Shown: piece after piece, positions 41,845 to 51,200 of the stretch
Layout of the letters: every line of letters begins with the position of its first letter
Numbering within the stretch: the stretch's first letter is position 1
Assembly: GCF_001635685.1 (NCBI RefSeq)
Contig: NZ_LWFF01000108.1
Coordinates: forward strand, 1-52,514
DNA from: Erythrobacter sp. HI0063
Lineage (GTDB): Bacteria; Pseudomonadota; Alphaproteobacteria; Sphingomonadales; Sphingomonadaceae
DNA: 52,514 nucleotides
Direction of reading: 5' to 3'
Notes under the pieces: generated by a model
The model's input: the letters and a program-made list of their open reading frames with translations, nothing else
The model's database searches: none
Told to the model about the DNA's origin: nothing
Position numbers and translations under genes: made by a program

Positions 41845-42648
41845 TTGATCGACGAAGCAATGTTCGTTGTGCCAATCGAGGAACGCCGGTTCGGGATCGA
41901 ACCGGATTGCTGACCGCAACGTTGCGTTCTCGAATTGCTGGAAATAGTCGCGCGTCTCGCGGCTCTGACTTTCGCGCAGTTGCCGCGAGACGCGAATGCG
42001 CCGTTGGCGATCGACCGTGATGAGCCCGCGATCGAAGGCGCGGTCGAGTGTCGCAGAAAGCAGCAGGCCATTTGCGGGGTTGTGCCGGTTGTCGCTGTCC
42101 TTGCCCCATGGCTTGATGTGGCTTGCCGTTAGCAGGCGCGGATCGGCGATGCCGGTGATGCAGCAGGTCTCTTCGTAATTGGCGAGCACCGCACGGCGGA
42201 AGAAGTCCTGGCCGACGCGCTGATTGACGAGCGCCTGTGTCGTGGACTCGCCTTGATAAGGCTCGAACCGGAATTCGCTGCGCTTCTCGTTGAGGCGCGA
42301 TGGCGCGGGTGACGAGTCAAATTGCCCGATCTGTGCAGCCCATAGGTCTTCGGCCCGCAAGACGAGACCGGTCCAGTCCTGGCCGAATTCCGCATAGGTT
42401 GCACGATCAAGCTTGGACGCACCCTCCAGACCTTTCCGTCCGCTATCGGTGATTTTGGGATCAAGGCTGGCGAAATTGCACAGCTTCATCGCAACCGAGC
42501 TGTTCGTTCGCCCGAGCGCAGCGGCAAGCTCCTGGATTTCCGGATTGCCCGAGTGCAGCTTTCCGAACGGCAGCTGGAAGTAGAGATACAGCGCGAGCAC
42601 CGTCTCCTCTTCGCTCCAGCGTTTCCGTGAACTGCCCTCGATTGCCAT
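41833..42648 (-). CDS. HNH endonuclease
   Basis: A 271-residue protein from ATG 42648, which gives the usual family start MAIEGSSRKRWSEEETVLAL; an in-frame ATG at 42747 would add 33 residues. The N-terminal domain with LYFQLPFGKLHSGNPEIQEL and SVAMKLCNFASLDP is typical of a restriction-like HNH family. The C-terminal HNH domain reads CCITGIADPRLLTASHIKPW, then HNPANGLLLSATLDRAFDRG. It may cut modified or foreign DNA as a solitary restriction enzyme. No methyltransferase is adjacent. Confidence 0.87.
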   Translation of the reverse strand: MAIEGSSRKRWSEEETVLALYLYFQLPFGKLHSGNPEIQELAAALGRTNSSVAMKLCNFASLDPKITDSGRKGLEGASKLDRATYAEFGQDWTGLVLRAEDLWAAQIGQFDSSPAPSRLNEKRSEFRFEPYQGESTTQALVNQRVGQDFFRRAVLANYEETCCITGIADPRLLTASHIKPWGKDSDNRHNPANGLLLSATLDRAFDRGLITVDRQRRIRVSRQLRESQSRETRDYFQQFENATLRSAIRFDPEPAFLDWHNEHCFVDQRAA

Positions 42649-42885
42649 GGCGAAGGTTTGGGCGAGAGTGATCCAGCGCGCAAGTGTGACGATTTGCCAT
42701 GCGTTTGCATGCCTTTCGATCAGGCGGTTTCGTTCTTGAGCACCCAACTGACCGCACGCGGTCAGCCTTCAATGCCCGGCCCGCGCCAGTTCGCTCCGCT
42801 CACCCGTGTGGGACATGAATTCTGCCCTTGGCCGTGCGGCCCTTCCGTTGGTGCAACGAGCCACCAGACACGAAAGGAAATCATC

Positions 42886-43110
42886 ATGGCACGCAGCAAT
42901 ACCGCACCCGCGCAGGAGACCAATCCGCCGGACTTCCTCGCCTGGCATGTCGCCAACAAGGGCGACAAGGGGTTCTGGACCCGCATCGGAGCCGCGTGGT
43001 TCCACCGCGACCGCAAGGGGCTTTCGCTGCAACTGGAAGTGGTGCCGATCAACGGTCGGATCGTTCTTCGCCCTTCGCTGGACGACGAGAAGAAGGAACC
43101 GGGCGCTTAG
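42886..43110 (+). CDS. Small conserved plasmid-type protein
   Basis: A 74-residue protein starting at ATG 42886 after AAAGGAAA. The central part FLAWHVANKGDKGFWTRIGA and GLSLQLEVVPINGRIVLRP resembles a small hypothetical protein often seen on alphaproteobacterial plasmids and islands. No catalytic motif is visible. It is followed by two hairpins and stands alone on its transcript. Confidence 0.7.
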   Translation: MARSNTAPAQETNPPDFLAWHVANKGDKGFWTRIGAAWFHRDRKGLSLQLEVVPINGRIVLRPSLDDEKKEPGA

Positions 43111-43133
43111 CGCCCGGCTTTCGGGAAAGCCGG
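43101..43133 (+). terminator. Double hairpin after the small plasmid-type gene
   Basis: GGGCGC-TTA-GCGCCC (43101-43115) spans the stop codon and is followed by the overlapping stem CCGGCTTT-CGGG-AAAGCCGG (43114-43133). They are mutually exclusive. There is no T tract, so termination strength is uncertain. Confidence 0.45.
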
Positions 43134-43324
43134 CTACCAAGGGGGCGTGTGTCAACCTCCGAAAATTTGAAGCCCAAAAAGTCATTGCGAGCATGCGCTA
43201 TGCTGTGATCTTTTCTCACACCAAAGGATGGTAGCTTTGGATTGCCCCAATTCGCTTCCTTCGAGAACTTCACCGGTGACACTTGTGAATTTCGCCAATA
43301 GGTTGCCGTATCGCAGGAGGCATC

Positions 43325-44383
43325 GTGAAGAAAAGTCGATCCAAACTCGCATCAAGTCTGGCCGCACGCGTGCCCTATGATGTGTCGAAGCCAATATTCG
43401 AGTTGAATAGCGTTCCAAGAGGTCGTGGCTGGCAGGGAACTGCCGACAAGCTCAACGACAAGAAAGAGACGCCAGACGGCAAGCTCGATGGACTCCTAGA
43501 GGCTCTGAACGAGCACCAGTTGGCTGGCGAAAAGCTCGTGACGCTCTACGAGGCCAGCGACTCAGTGATGAAGGCGATGCGTGCCAAGCTAAAATCGGCG
43601 ACTGTCTCGACTGGCCCATTGCAGGAAGCGTACCCTTTCCTACTCAATGAGACGGAGCTAGAAAAGCTCCCCTTGGGCCAGCCGGTGTTGCTTGCCATCG
43701 AAGAGTTCGGCGGAGGCATCGGCGCGGTCTTCGGCTCGGTCAGGGCAAGGCGGGAGAGGGTGGTGCTAGATCCCTCCAGCTTTGCCGATGGCACGGCAAA
43801 CGCCCTGTCAATCTATGACGAAGTGGTTGGGCTGAAGCTGATTCGACATCAGGCTTTCGATGTAATTTGGATTCCGGGGAGCGGCGACTACTTTGACCTT
43901 CGAGTTGACTGCCCACGCAACACCCAGGCCGACATTGCGCGTGGGTCGCAGATGATTGCGATGGATGTATTTCGGAAATTGGTTGGCACTGATCCGTTCA
44001 AGAAGCCACTCAATCTGTTCCCGGCGATGAAGGCCATGTATGATGACGCCTCCGAAGGGCGTGTCGTGGAACTTGCATTTGGCACCACGACGCGCTCGAT
44101 CAAGCAGGAGCGCATGAGGCTGTCTGGCGACTGCCTTCGCGACGAACTCTATCACAAGGGCGGCAAAGAGAAGCTCAAAACCCCAGTGAAGCCGTACAAA
44201 CTCAGTCTAGCCTACACAATCGACCTTGGCGGGGGCGTAGAGGCCCATCCAGAGGTCAATCTGCACACCACGCGCCGCGTTGCTGAGAACCCGAACCCCC
44301 AACTTTTCGACGCGTTGATCCGAAAGTCTGTCGGATTGTTCGACTACGACTACGTCCGAGAGCGCATAATTCACTTCGCCTAG
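43325..44383 (+). CDS. Unrecognised protein A of a three-gene nuclease cassette
   Basis: A 352-residue protein beginning at GTG 43325 with AGGAGG 4 bases upstream. I recognise no family. The N-terminus is basic (MKKSRSKLASSLAARVPYDV), followed by a likely helical segment (KLDGLLEALNEHQLAGEKLV), a beta-rich middle with VLLAIEEFGGGIGAVFGSVR and LIRHQAFDVIWIPGSGDYFD, and a C-terminal half with NLFPAMKAMYDDASEGRVVE and LAYTIDLGGGVEAHPEVNLH. No Walker, helicase, TIR, HEPN or HNH motif is evident. It is the largest gene of the cassette and could be a sensor or DNA/RNA-binding component. Confidence 0.75.
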   Translation: MKKSRSKLASSLAARVPYDVSKPIFELNSVPRGRGWQGTADKLNDKKETPDGKLDGLLEALNEHQLAGEKLVTLYEASDSVMKAMRAKLKSATVSTGPLQEAYPFLLNETELEKLPLGQPVLLAIEEFGGGIGAVFGSVRARRERVVLDPSSFADGTANALSIYDEVVGLKLIRHQAFDVIWIPGSGDYFDLRVDCPRNTQADIARGSQMIAMDVFRKLVGTDPFKKPLNLFPAMKAMYDDASEGRVVELAFGTTTRSIKQERMRLSGDCLRDELYHKGGKEKLKTPVKPYKLSLAYTIDLGGGVEAHPEVNLHTTRRVAENPNPQLFDALIRKSVGLFDYDYVRERIIHFA

Positions 44384-44405
44384 CAGCAAGTGTCATGGGA
44401 AATTG

Positions 44406-44819
44406 ATGTCTATAGATGATCTAAAGCACGAAGTGGCGGAGGGATGGCCAGACATTCCTGCGGCAACCTTTGCGCTGGGCATTATCGACTTCATGGGACA
44501 GCTCGAGGACCAAGAGTTGCGGATGCTGACCGTGCCTACATTGTTGCATGCTGTGGGATGCGACGAGGTGAACCAAGAGTTTCTTGCCGCGCTGGCTATT
44601 TTGGCCGGGTCAACGGTTCACGTACTGGATGCCAAGGCTTTCTACTCCGAGGATGATGACGAGGAGTTTCATGTCGACGCTGTCGAGCTTGCTAGCGCGC
44701 GGCGCACCGGTTCATTGGAACACCCGCACACCGGGGAACTGATCGAGGATTTTGAGAGCAAGCTGATCCCCTATTTCGAATCATCCGAACGCTTTCTGAA
44801 AGCTCGAACGGATGACTAG
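44406..44819 (+). CDS. Unrecognised protein B of the three-gene nuclease cassette
   Basis: A 137-residue acidic protein starting at ATG 44406 (GGGA 6-7 bases upstream; an in-frame TTG at 44403 is possible). Features are an N-terminal helical region (DDLKHEVAEGWPDIPAATFA), a central LTVPTLLHAVGCDEVNQEFL and an acidic DDDEEFHVDAVELAS segment. Its composition suits an adaptor, a specificity subunit, or an inhibitor of the nuclease encoded next. It lies 22 bp after gene A and overlaps gene C by 8 bp. Confidence 0.72.
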   Translation: MSIDDLKHEVAEGWPDIPAATFALGIIDFMGQLEDQELRMLTVPTLLHAVGCDEVNQEFLAALAILAGSTVHVLDAKAFYSEDDDEEFHVDAVELASARRTGSLEHPHTGELIEDFESKLIPYFESSERFLKARTDD

Positions 44820-45426
44820 CTACACGCTGCGGGAGTTGCAGCTTAAAGCGAACGGCAATGTCGCATCGGAAATCGCGCTTGCGGTGGCATTCGCTGGAAG
44901 CGCCCAAGACTTGCTTGAGCAAGTTGATCCGGCAATCGACCACATCCTCCAAGAGTTCTCCCGCACCCCCAAGGAAAGGCAGGGGCGAAGCGAGGACGGC
45001 CTCTCAATCGACATCATTACTTCGCTCAAGCATCTTGGCTTCCAAGCTTCGCATGACACTACGACCGGTGGTCACTGCGACATCGTTATAGATGGTAGGT
45101 TTGATTTTCTCTGGCTCGGAGAGGCTAAGACCCACAGCAGCTATGATTGGCTGCTACAGGGGTTCAATCAACTGGACAGCCGATACGCCACGGCGAACAA
45201 GGATCAAGATCGAGGTGGGTTAATTATCTACCACTTCGGTGAGCGGTCAGATCGGGTGATGGACAAGTGGGAAGAGCACCTTCGAGCCTCCCGCGAAGAC
45301 GTCACCATCGAAGAACGCGCCACCGGCGATTTGGAGATGAGAACTCGACATACTCACGCTCGCACCGGCAGGGAATACCATGTGCGCCATGTGATCGTGT
45401 CGCTCTATTGGAACCCGAAGAAATAG
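44812..45426 (+). CDS. PD-(D/E)XK nuclease, protein C of the cassette
   Basis: A 204-residue protein with a clear restriction-endonuclease-like core: Asp90 in HCDIVIDGRFDFLWLGEAKT, Glu104-x-Lys106 in the same strand pair, and Gln120 in WLLQGFNQLDSRYA on the following helix. Glu61 or Asp67 (SEDGLSIDIITSL) may complete the site from the preceding helix. LIIYHFGERSDRVMDKWEEH and VRHVIVSLYWNPKK complete the fold. The catalytic set is intact, so it should cut nucleic acid when activated. The ATG overlaps gene B by 8 bp, and it is the last gene before the integrase. Confidence 0.8.
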   Translation: MTSYTLRELQLKANGNVASEIALAVAFAGSAQDLLEQVDPAIDHILQEFSRTPKERQGRSEDGLSIDIITSLKHLGFQASHDTTTGGHCDIVIDGRFDFLWLGEAKTHSSYDWLLQGFNQLDSRYATANKDQDRGGLIIYHFGERSDRVMDKWEEHLRASREDVTIEERATGDLEMRTRHTHARTGREYHVRHVIVSLYWNPKK

Positions 45427-45508
45427 GCGCCTGACATTGAGCCGGTGATCGTGCGACGGCTTGGCCCCGCCAGTGTTTGCTCGATAAGCGTGCTTCCAAT
45501 CGCCCACG

Positions 45509-46711
45509 TCAAGAGATCGCTCCGTCCGTCTTGAGCTTGTCCAGGTAGTCGCTCCACCATTGAGCCATTTTCACCCACTCATCCCAGTAGTTACCGCGAT
45601 TATATACCCCTCGAATTGCATTGCTATCGCCGTGAGCCAAGGCGCGCTCGATCGCGTCGGGGTGCCAAAGCCCGCTCTCGTTGAGCATGGTCGAGGCCGT
45701 TGATCGCAGGCCATGCGCCGTCACTTCGTCCTTGGTGAAGCCCATACGCCGAAATGCGGCGTTGATCGTATTCTCGCTCATTGGGCGCTGTCGCGTATGG
45801 AACGCCGGGAAGATGTAACCCTTGCCGCCGGTAATCGGTTTTAGCTCGCGAAACAGTTCCAACACCTGGCGTGAAAGCGGCACCACATGGGTCCGACGCG
45901 CCTTCATCTTGCCTTCCGGAATTGTCCAAGTGGCCTTGTCCCAATCGATCTCGTTCCACTCGCCATGGCGAAGCTCGCCGGGTCGCACAAAGACATGTGG
46001 TGCGATCTTCAACGCGAATTTGGTGGCGGGATAGCATTCGAAGTCATCGATAGAGCGCAGTAACCCGCCCAACTTCTCTGGCTCGAGGATCGCCGCGTAG
46101 TGCCGCGCTCTGGGCGTGACCAGTGCGCCCTGTAGGATCGATGTTGGATCGGTTTGGCACTGGCCAAGCGCGGCTCCATACCGAAACACCCGGCTTGCGA
46201 AGGATCGGCATTTCTTCGCGGTCTCCAGATTGCCTTTGGCTTCGAGCTTCTTGAGCGCCGCCAGCATCAACTGCGGATCGACATCGTTGATCGGCATATT
46301 GCCAATTGCAGGCTTGAGCAGGTCAAGGAACCAGCGCGCCTTACGCAGCGTGGCTTCCGCCCGGCCCTCGGGCACCATCTTCTCATCGATGTACTTGTTG
46401 GCGATGACCTCGAATGTGTTCTCTGCGCCTAGCTTGATCCTGGCCTTCTTGCGCTTCCGCTCCAGCATCGGATCGACGCCGTCGGTAACCTTGAGCCGAG
46501 CCCGGTCGCGAAGCTGGCGCGCTTGCGACAAGCTGACCTCTGGGAACGCGCCGATGGGCAGCTTCTTTTCCTTCCCGCCGTAGCGGTACTTGAAATACCA
46601 GAGCTTGGAGCCGTTCGGCTTCACCAGAAGCAGCAGCCCCCGCGAGTCGTATTTTTTGTACGACTTGTCGGCAGCCCGGAAGCCTTTGATTTCCTGCACA
46701 TTGAGGCTCAT
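45509..46711 (-). CDS. int: Tyrosine integrase, DUF4102/P4-like
   Basis: A 400-residue tyrosine recombinase. The N-terminal arm-binding DUF4102 domain shows YDSRGLLLLVKPNGSKLWYF and YRYGGKEKKLPIGAFPEVSL; a central SAM-like core-binding domain follows. In the catalytic domain Arg is in FVRPGELRHGEW, the His-x-x-Arg box is HGLRSTASTML, and LAHGDSNAIRGVYNRGNYWD carries the second His and the nucleophilic Tyr region. It is full length and should drive integration and excision of the island. Its promoter side faces the right border, with GGCCCCC-type repeats immediately upstream. Confidence 0.95.
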   Translation of the reverse strand: MSLNVQEIKGFRAADKSYKKYDSRGLLLLVKPNGSKLWYFKYRYGGKEKKLPIGAFPEVSLSQARQLRDRARLKVTDGVDPMLERKRKKARIKLGAENTFEVIANKYIDEKMVPEGRAEATLRKARWFLDLLKPAIGNMPINDVDPQLMLAALKKLEAKGNLETAKKCRSFASRVFRYGAALGQCQTDPTSILQGALVTPRARHYAAILEPEKLGGLLRSIDDFECYPATKFALKIAPHVFVRPGELRHGEWNEIDWDKATWTIPEGKMKARRTHVVPLSRQVLELFRELKPITGGKGYIFPAFHTRQRPMSENTINAAFRRMGFTKDEVTAHGLRSTASTMLNESGLWHPDAIERALAHGDSNAIRGVYNRGNYWDEWVKMAQWWSDYLDKLKTDGAIS

Positions 46712-47028
46712 TTGGGGGCCTCACTTTCGTGCGATTTGGGGGCCTTTGAGCTGGAGCCCCCAGCCGAGGCCCCCAGAGACGTTGGAACAAAGCGGAACAA
46801 AACAAGACCTCGCTTTCTGCGCTAGAGGTCAAGAATGGCAGAATTCCGCCATTTCTGCAATGTTTTGGAACGTTCTGATGAGAACAAATGGTGCCCCATA
46901 GACGACAAAGATGGGCACTCTAATTGCTGGGTAATTTCGATCGATTTGCCGTGAGGGATGGTTTACTCTTCGTTCCGCGCTGTATGCCCGTGACTTCAAA
47001 AATTCAGTATCGAACGGTCAATTTCTTT
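46712..47028. other. Right junction of the mobile island, no gene
   Basis: This 317-bp interval contains the integrase promoter, the GGCCCCC repeats and, around 46834-46858, the inverted repeat GGCAGAATTCCGCC flanked by AAT/ATT. No tRNA gene is present. The right border is probably here, before the LuxR gene. The only match to the left tRNA-like fragment is 8 bp (TGGCAGAA), too short to claim as an att core. Confidence 0.45.
46714..46774. repeat. Cluster of GGCCCCC-type repeats, candidate integrase arm sites
   Basis: GGGGGCCTC (46714-46722), GGGGGCC (46738-46744), GAGCCCCC and GAGGCCCCC (46766-46774) are packed just upstream of the integrase start. GAGGCCCCC and GCCCCCAG recur at 28095-28119 near the left border. 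The pattern fits arm-type binding sites of the integrase or its promoter control. Confidence 0.5.
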
Positions 47029-48126
47029 TCACTTGTCACAAATGATATCGGGCGCTTGCCGAACTTGGATAACGGCATCGGTGAGGTCCCTGCAATCCAT
47101 TTTGTGGATCGCCGATCTATATTGCGTGCGTATAGTTTCGAGGCCTACCGATCTTATTTCGCAGAGCTCCTTGGGCGAATGACCTTCTGCCATCGCGCAG
47201 ATTATCTCGGCTTCAGCGGGCGACAAGCGATACCTTGCGCGAAGCAGTTGCACGGTACTCGCGCTCAATCGCTTTGCGCGATCGCCGATTAGTAGGATGC
47301 GCTTCCCGCCTCCGGGGTTTGGCGGAACCAGAACGGTGAAATGCCGCAAGATATCGCCGCACTGGACCGAAAAGCTCGTTACGTCGTCGATCTGGCCATG
47401 CGCCACCGCGGAGCAGATTTCGACGAGGGCATTCGCTCTTTCCGGCAAAGCAGCACTGAGCGAACCGTTCCGGCAGATCAGGCCACGCTCCATCTGCAGA
47501 ATCCGTTCTGCAGTCTCATTTGAAGCTACGATCTTGCGGTTCAAATCGATGACGAACACCGGAAAAGTGAAGGTGTCGACCAGACTGCGCCAGTCTTTCG
47601 AAATCATCTGCTGACTATGGAGCTGGGCCTTCAGATTGATAAGCCGCGTCATATCCCGCGACGTCGCGTTGAGCCGAGCGCGTTCTTCCGCAGAAAAAGG
47701 CTTCTGTTTCGCTCCACGATAGAATGTCACACCGCCCCTGCCGCCATTCGACAGCTGAACCGAATTGGCAATCCCGTGCAGAAGGTCTTCGCCTTCCGGA
47801 AGGAGAAGCTCGTTTCGAAGCAGGCTTCTATCAAACACTTTTGTGAGCACCAGATCGTCCATGATGACGAACGATCCGTCAGACGATCCCTTCTGAATCA
47901 TTGCAACGGTCCAGGGGTCTTGGGATGCGAATTCCAGGTGGTATCTTTGAATCATGTGCGCCGGCCACTCGGCCGAGATCGCGAACATACTTTCCACCAT
48001 TGCATCGGAAGCCCATCCGGCAGCGTAATCTTTCGCGCCAATAGAGATCGCGACCTCGCTGAGGTGGGCAAGGAACTGTTCGTGATCCGTCACCAGATCA
48101 TAGGCCTTCTCAAAGCTTAGATTCAT
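47029..48126 (-). CDS. LuxR-family transcriptional regulator
   Basis: A 365-residue regulator from ATG 48126, preceded by GGGGAAGG. The N-terminal 200 residues are an unassigned sensor domain, followed by a PAS-like stretch (VDTFTFPVFVIDLNRKIVAS) and a C-terminal LuxR helix-turn-helix: YRLSPAEAEIICAMAEGHSP then KELCEIRSVGLETIRTQYRS. There is no receiver or autoinducer-binding domain that I recognise. It is divergent from the giant exoprotein gene, with a perfect inverted repeat in the shared interval, so it is the likely local regulator. Confidence 0.9.
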   Translation of the reverse strand: MNLSFEKAYDLVTDHEQFLAHLSEVAISIGAKDYAAGWASDAMVESMFAISAEWPAHMIQRYHLEFASQDPWTVAMIQKGSSDGSFVIMDDLVLTKVFDRSLLRNELLLPEGEDLLHGIANSVQLSNGGRGGVTFYRGAKQKPFSAEERARLNATSRDMTRLINLKAQLHSQQMISKDWRSLVDTFTFPVFVIDLNRKIVASNETAERILQMERGLICRNGSLSAALPERANALVEICSAVAHGQIDDVTSFSVQCGDILRHFTVLVPPNPGGGKRILLIGDRAKRLSASTVQLLRARYRLSPAEAEIICAMAEGHSPKELCEIRSVGLETIRTQYRSAIHKMDCRDLTDAVIQVRQAPDIICDK

Positions 48127-48190
48127 ACCCTTCCCCCAAGGTATTTCCTTCTCTCTTGCCAAAGCTCTGGCGGAAAACAATTTTTTCGTC

Positions 48191-48208
48191 ATCCCCATAT
48201 GTGGGGAT
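48191..48208. promoter_or_regulatory. Inverted repeat ATCCCCA-TATG-TGGGGAT, putative LuxR-type operator
   Basis: Perfect 7-bp arms surround TATG in the 144-bp divergent promoter region, 62 bp upstream of the exoprotein start and 65 bp upstream of the LuxR start. Dyads of about 18-20 bp are usual for LuxR-type HTH dimers. Confidence 0.6.
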
Positions 48209-48270
48209 ATCCGCACCCGCGTGTTGATTGAATATGGCGTCCTTCGATTCATCAATGAGGGGGCTTCAAA

Positions 48271-51200
48271 ATGAAGTATAAAGTTCGCTTGGCGCTGGGC
48301 GCCGCATCGACCGCAATCGCAATCGGCGCCACCGGCCCCGCGCATGCCGCGTGCACGGTGGACGGCAGCACGGTTACCTGCACGGCCGACAGCACGGCAG
48401 CCGAAGTGAATGCGGCTCTTGCATCGGTAACAGAAAGCGGTGTGACGCTGGAGATCGCCGATGCCGCGAATGTCATCCAGCCGAACGATCAGATCCAACC
48501 TTCGCAGCAGGGCGCGGTCGCGATCGGCAATGGCGGCGATGTCGGCACCAGCGGCGCCCCAGTCGGCCTGTTCTATGTCGGAACATCAGCCAGCGCGGCA
48601 AACACTTTCAGCTTCGACAACAGTGGGTCGATTACAGGTGAGGTCGCAGTTTTGAGCGTCGGGGGCGCGACCGACATCACGAATAGCGGGCTTCTAGCCG
48701 AAGGTGTTTTCGTCAACGTCCAAGGTCCCGCCACTCTGACCAGTTCAGGCCAGATCGACAGTTCGGGCCCGCAGGCGATCTATCTCGCTTCGAGAACTTC
48801 GTCCGACGTCGTTCTCAACGGCGATGTGGGGACGGCAGCGACCGCGACCGACGATTCCGACCTTCGCGACACCTACGCGCAATCGCAATTTTTCACCGCC
48901 CTTCCATCCACCTTGGAAACCGAGACCGTGGACGGCGTTACCACGACGACCACCACCTCTGGCTTCATGCGGGTAGGCGGAACCGGCTCCGTCGCCATAG
49001 GCGAGGGAGCGAACACAGGGTCAATCGACGTCGTTGCGCTGGAAGGTGCCTCGATCGTCAATAATGGCGCGGTCGGCTCCGAAACCGAGTTCGACTACCT
49101 CTTTGCGTCCTCGAACACGCAGGAAGGCGCCACGGTAACCGTGTCGAGCATGGACGGTGCCGATTCCAGTTTCAACCGGGTCCAGACCGCGACATCAATC
49201 GGATCGACGGCCTCCATAATTGTTGGTGACGGCGCTTCCGTCAGCGGCTTCGTCGAAGCGCGCGGTTTTGAATCCGCCGACGTGAGGATCGACGGCGCGG
49301 TTGGCAACGATGCGTTCAATTCCAATGTTGCTGCGATATCGCGGAGCAGCGATTTCGAGGGGATGGATACGTCCACGACGGTTGGGTCTGTTTCGACATC
49401 TGGTTTTTCGCAGGCATCTGCTACGGTTGGCGGCGCCGCCTCCGTAGATGTCGGTGAGACCGGAAGCGTAACGGGCGGCGTACAGGCCATCGGCTTTGCA
49501 GGGGCAACTATCGAATTGGACGGTGCCGTTGGGACCGAAGCCAGTCCGAGCTTCGTCGTCGCTTCCTCGCGAGGCACCAACAGCACATTCTCGCAGAACA
49601 ACACGTTCGATAGCAGCACCGGCGCAAGCGATTTTGCACAATCGTCCAACAACTCCAGCACCGGTTCGGATGCGTCGATTGCCATCGGAGAGACCGGTCT
49701 CGTAAATGGCTTTGTCGAAGCGAACGCCGACGGGAACGCGAGCGTATCGAACGATGGCGAAGTCAGTGCATCCCTGTTTGCCAAGGCCGATGGCAGCACC
49801 AATTCGAACGCTTTCGCATCCTCCTTCGATGGTGCGAGCTTCAATCAGTCTTCGCAATCGTCCAGCAGCGAAAGCACCGGCGGTACGGCAACTATAGCCG
49901 TCGGCGAAACGGGCACGGTTGGCGACGGTGTGGATGCATCCGGTTTCGCCGGAGCCAATGTCTCGATCGATGGATCGGTCGGCACGCCTGGCGCTTCAGG
50001 ATTTGCGGTCGCAAACTCGAGCGGCAACGCGAGCACCTTCGAACAGGAAAGCTCTTCCGATTCCAACACCGGCGCCAGTACCTTCGCTCAAGTCTCTACC
50101 AACACCAGCACTGGCTCCGATGGTTCACTCAGTGTCGGCGAAACCGGTGAGGTGAATGGTTTCGTCAACGTCTTTGCTAACAATGACGCGGCCGTAACCA
50201 ATGCCGGGGTTATCAGTGATTCGGTCTTCGCAAACGCAAGCGGTAACGGCAGCTCCAGCGGCTCTTCCTCCTCGTCTGACGGGACGGGCAACAGTCAGTC
50301 ATCCAGCTTCTCGACCAATGCGGGCACAGGCGGCAATGCCTCGATCAACAACGCAGCGAGTGGGCTGATCGGCCTTGCCGCGACCTCGCCCGTTTCGGTG
50401 AGCGCATTCGGCAACACCTCCGCGAGCGTCATCAACGCCGGGCGCATCAATGGCAACGTGAACTCAAACGCCAGCGCCTTCTCGTCGGAGAATGCCGACA
50501 GCAACAGCTTCACGACAACCACTGATGCCGCGACCGGGATCGTCACCGATGTGAACGAAAACACCCGAGCGAACAGCAGCACCAATTTGGGCGGCGATGC
50601 CAGCTTCGCGAATGCAGCGGGCGGTCTTGTGACCGGAAATGTCAATGGGAGCGGCACCGGCAGCGCCGATGTAGTCAATGAAGGCGCGGTGATCGGCCAG
50701 ACCTCGGCCAACAGCCGCGCGACCGATACCGCTTTCCTCGAGACGGACGTGACGACCACGGTCTTCGTCCCGGGTGCGGACGGCGGCACGACGACGACGC
50801 GCAATATTCAGCGTGACCAGGCACAAACCTCGAGCGGGGGCGACGTGACGGGCGTCTATGCGGGAACCAATGGTGCCGTTCAGTTCGCTCCGTTCGGTGG
50901 CGCAAGCGATGGCTCGGTGTTCCAGTCGGCCAATGGCAACAGCTCGGCTGTCGTCAGCGGGACGATCTTTGGCGGCTTCACTGGTAATGCTGACGGCGAC
51001 GAGTTCGTATCCAGCTTCACCGATAGTCAGACCAGCACTTTCGATGTCGATGGCGACCAGCGTAGCTTCGATCGGGAGTATACCCGCGAGGAGTCTCAGC
51101 GTCGCACAGACAGCGACAGCTCGTTGGTCGTCAATGGCGGCGAGATCACTGGCAATGCCAGCCTCAGCGCTACGGGTTCCGCTAGCGCGCAGATTGGCAA

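Noticed and set aside
28023-46845. TGGCAGAA as a direct repeat defining island ends.
   Set aside because: Eight bases are expected by chance over intervals of this size, so it cannot define att sites.
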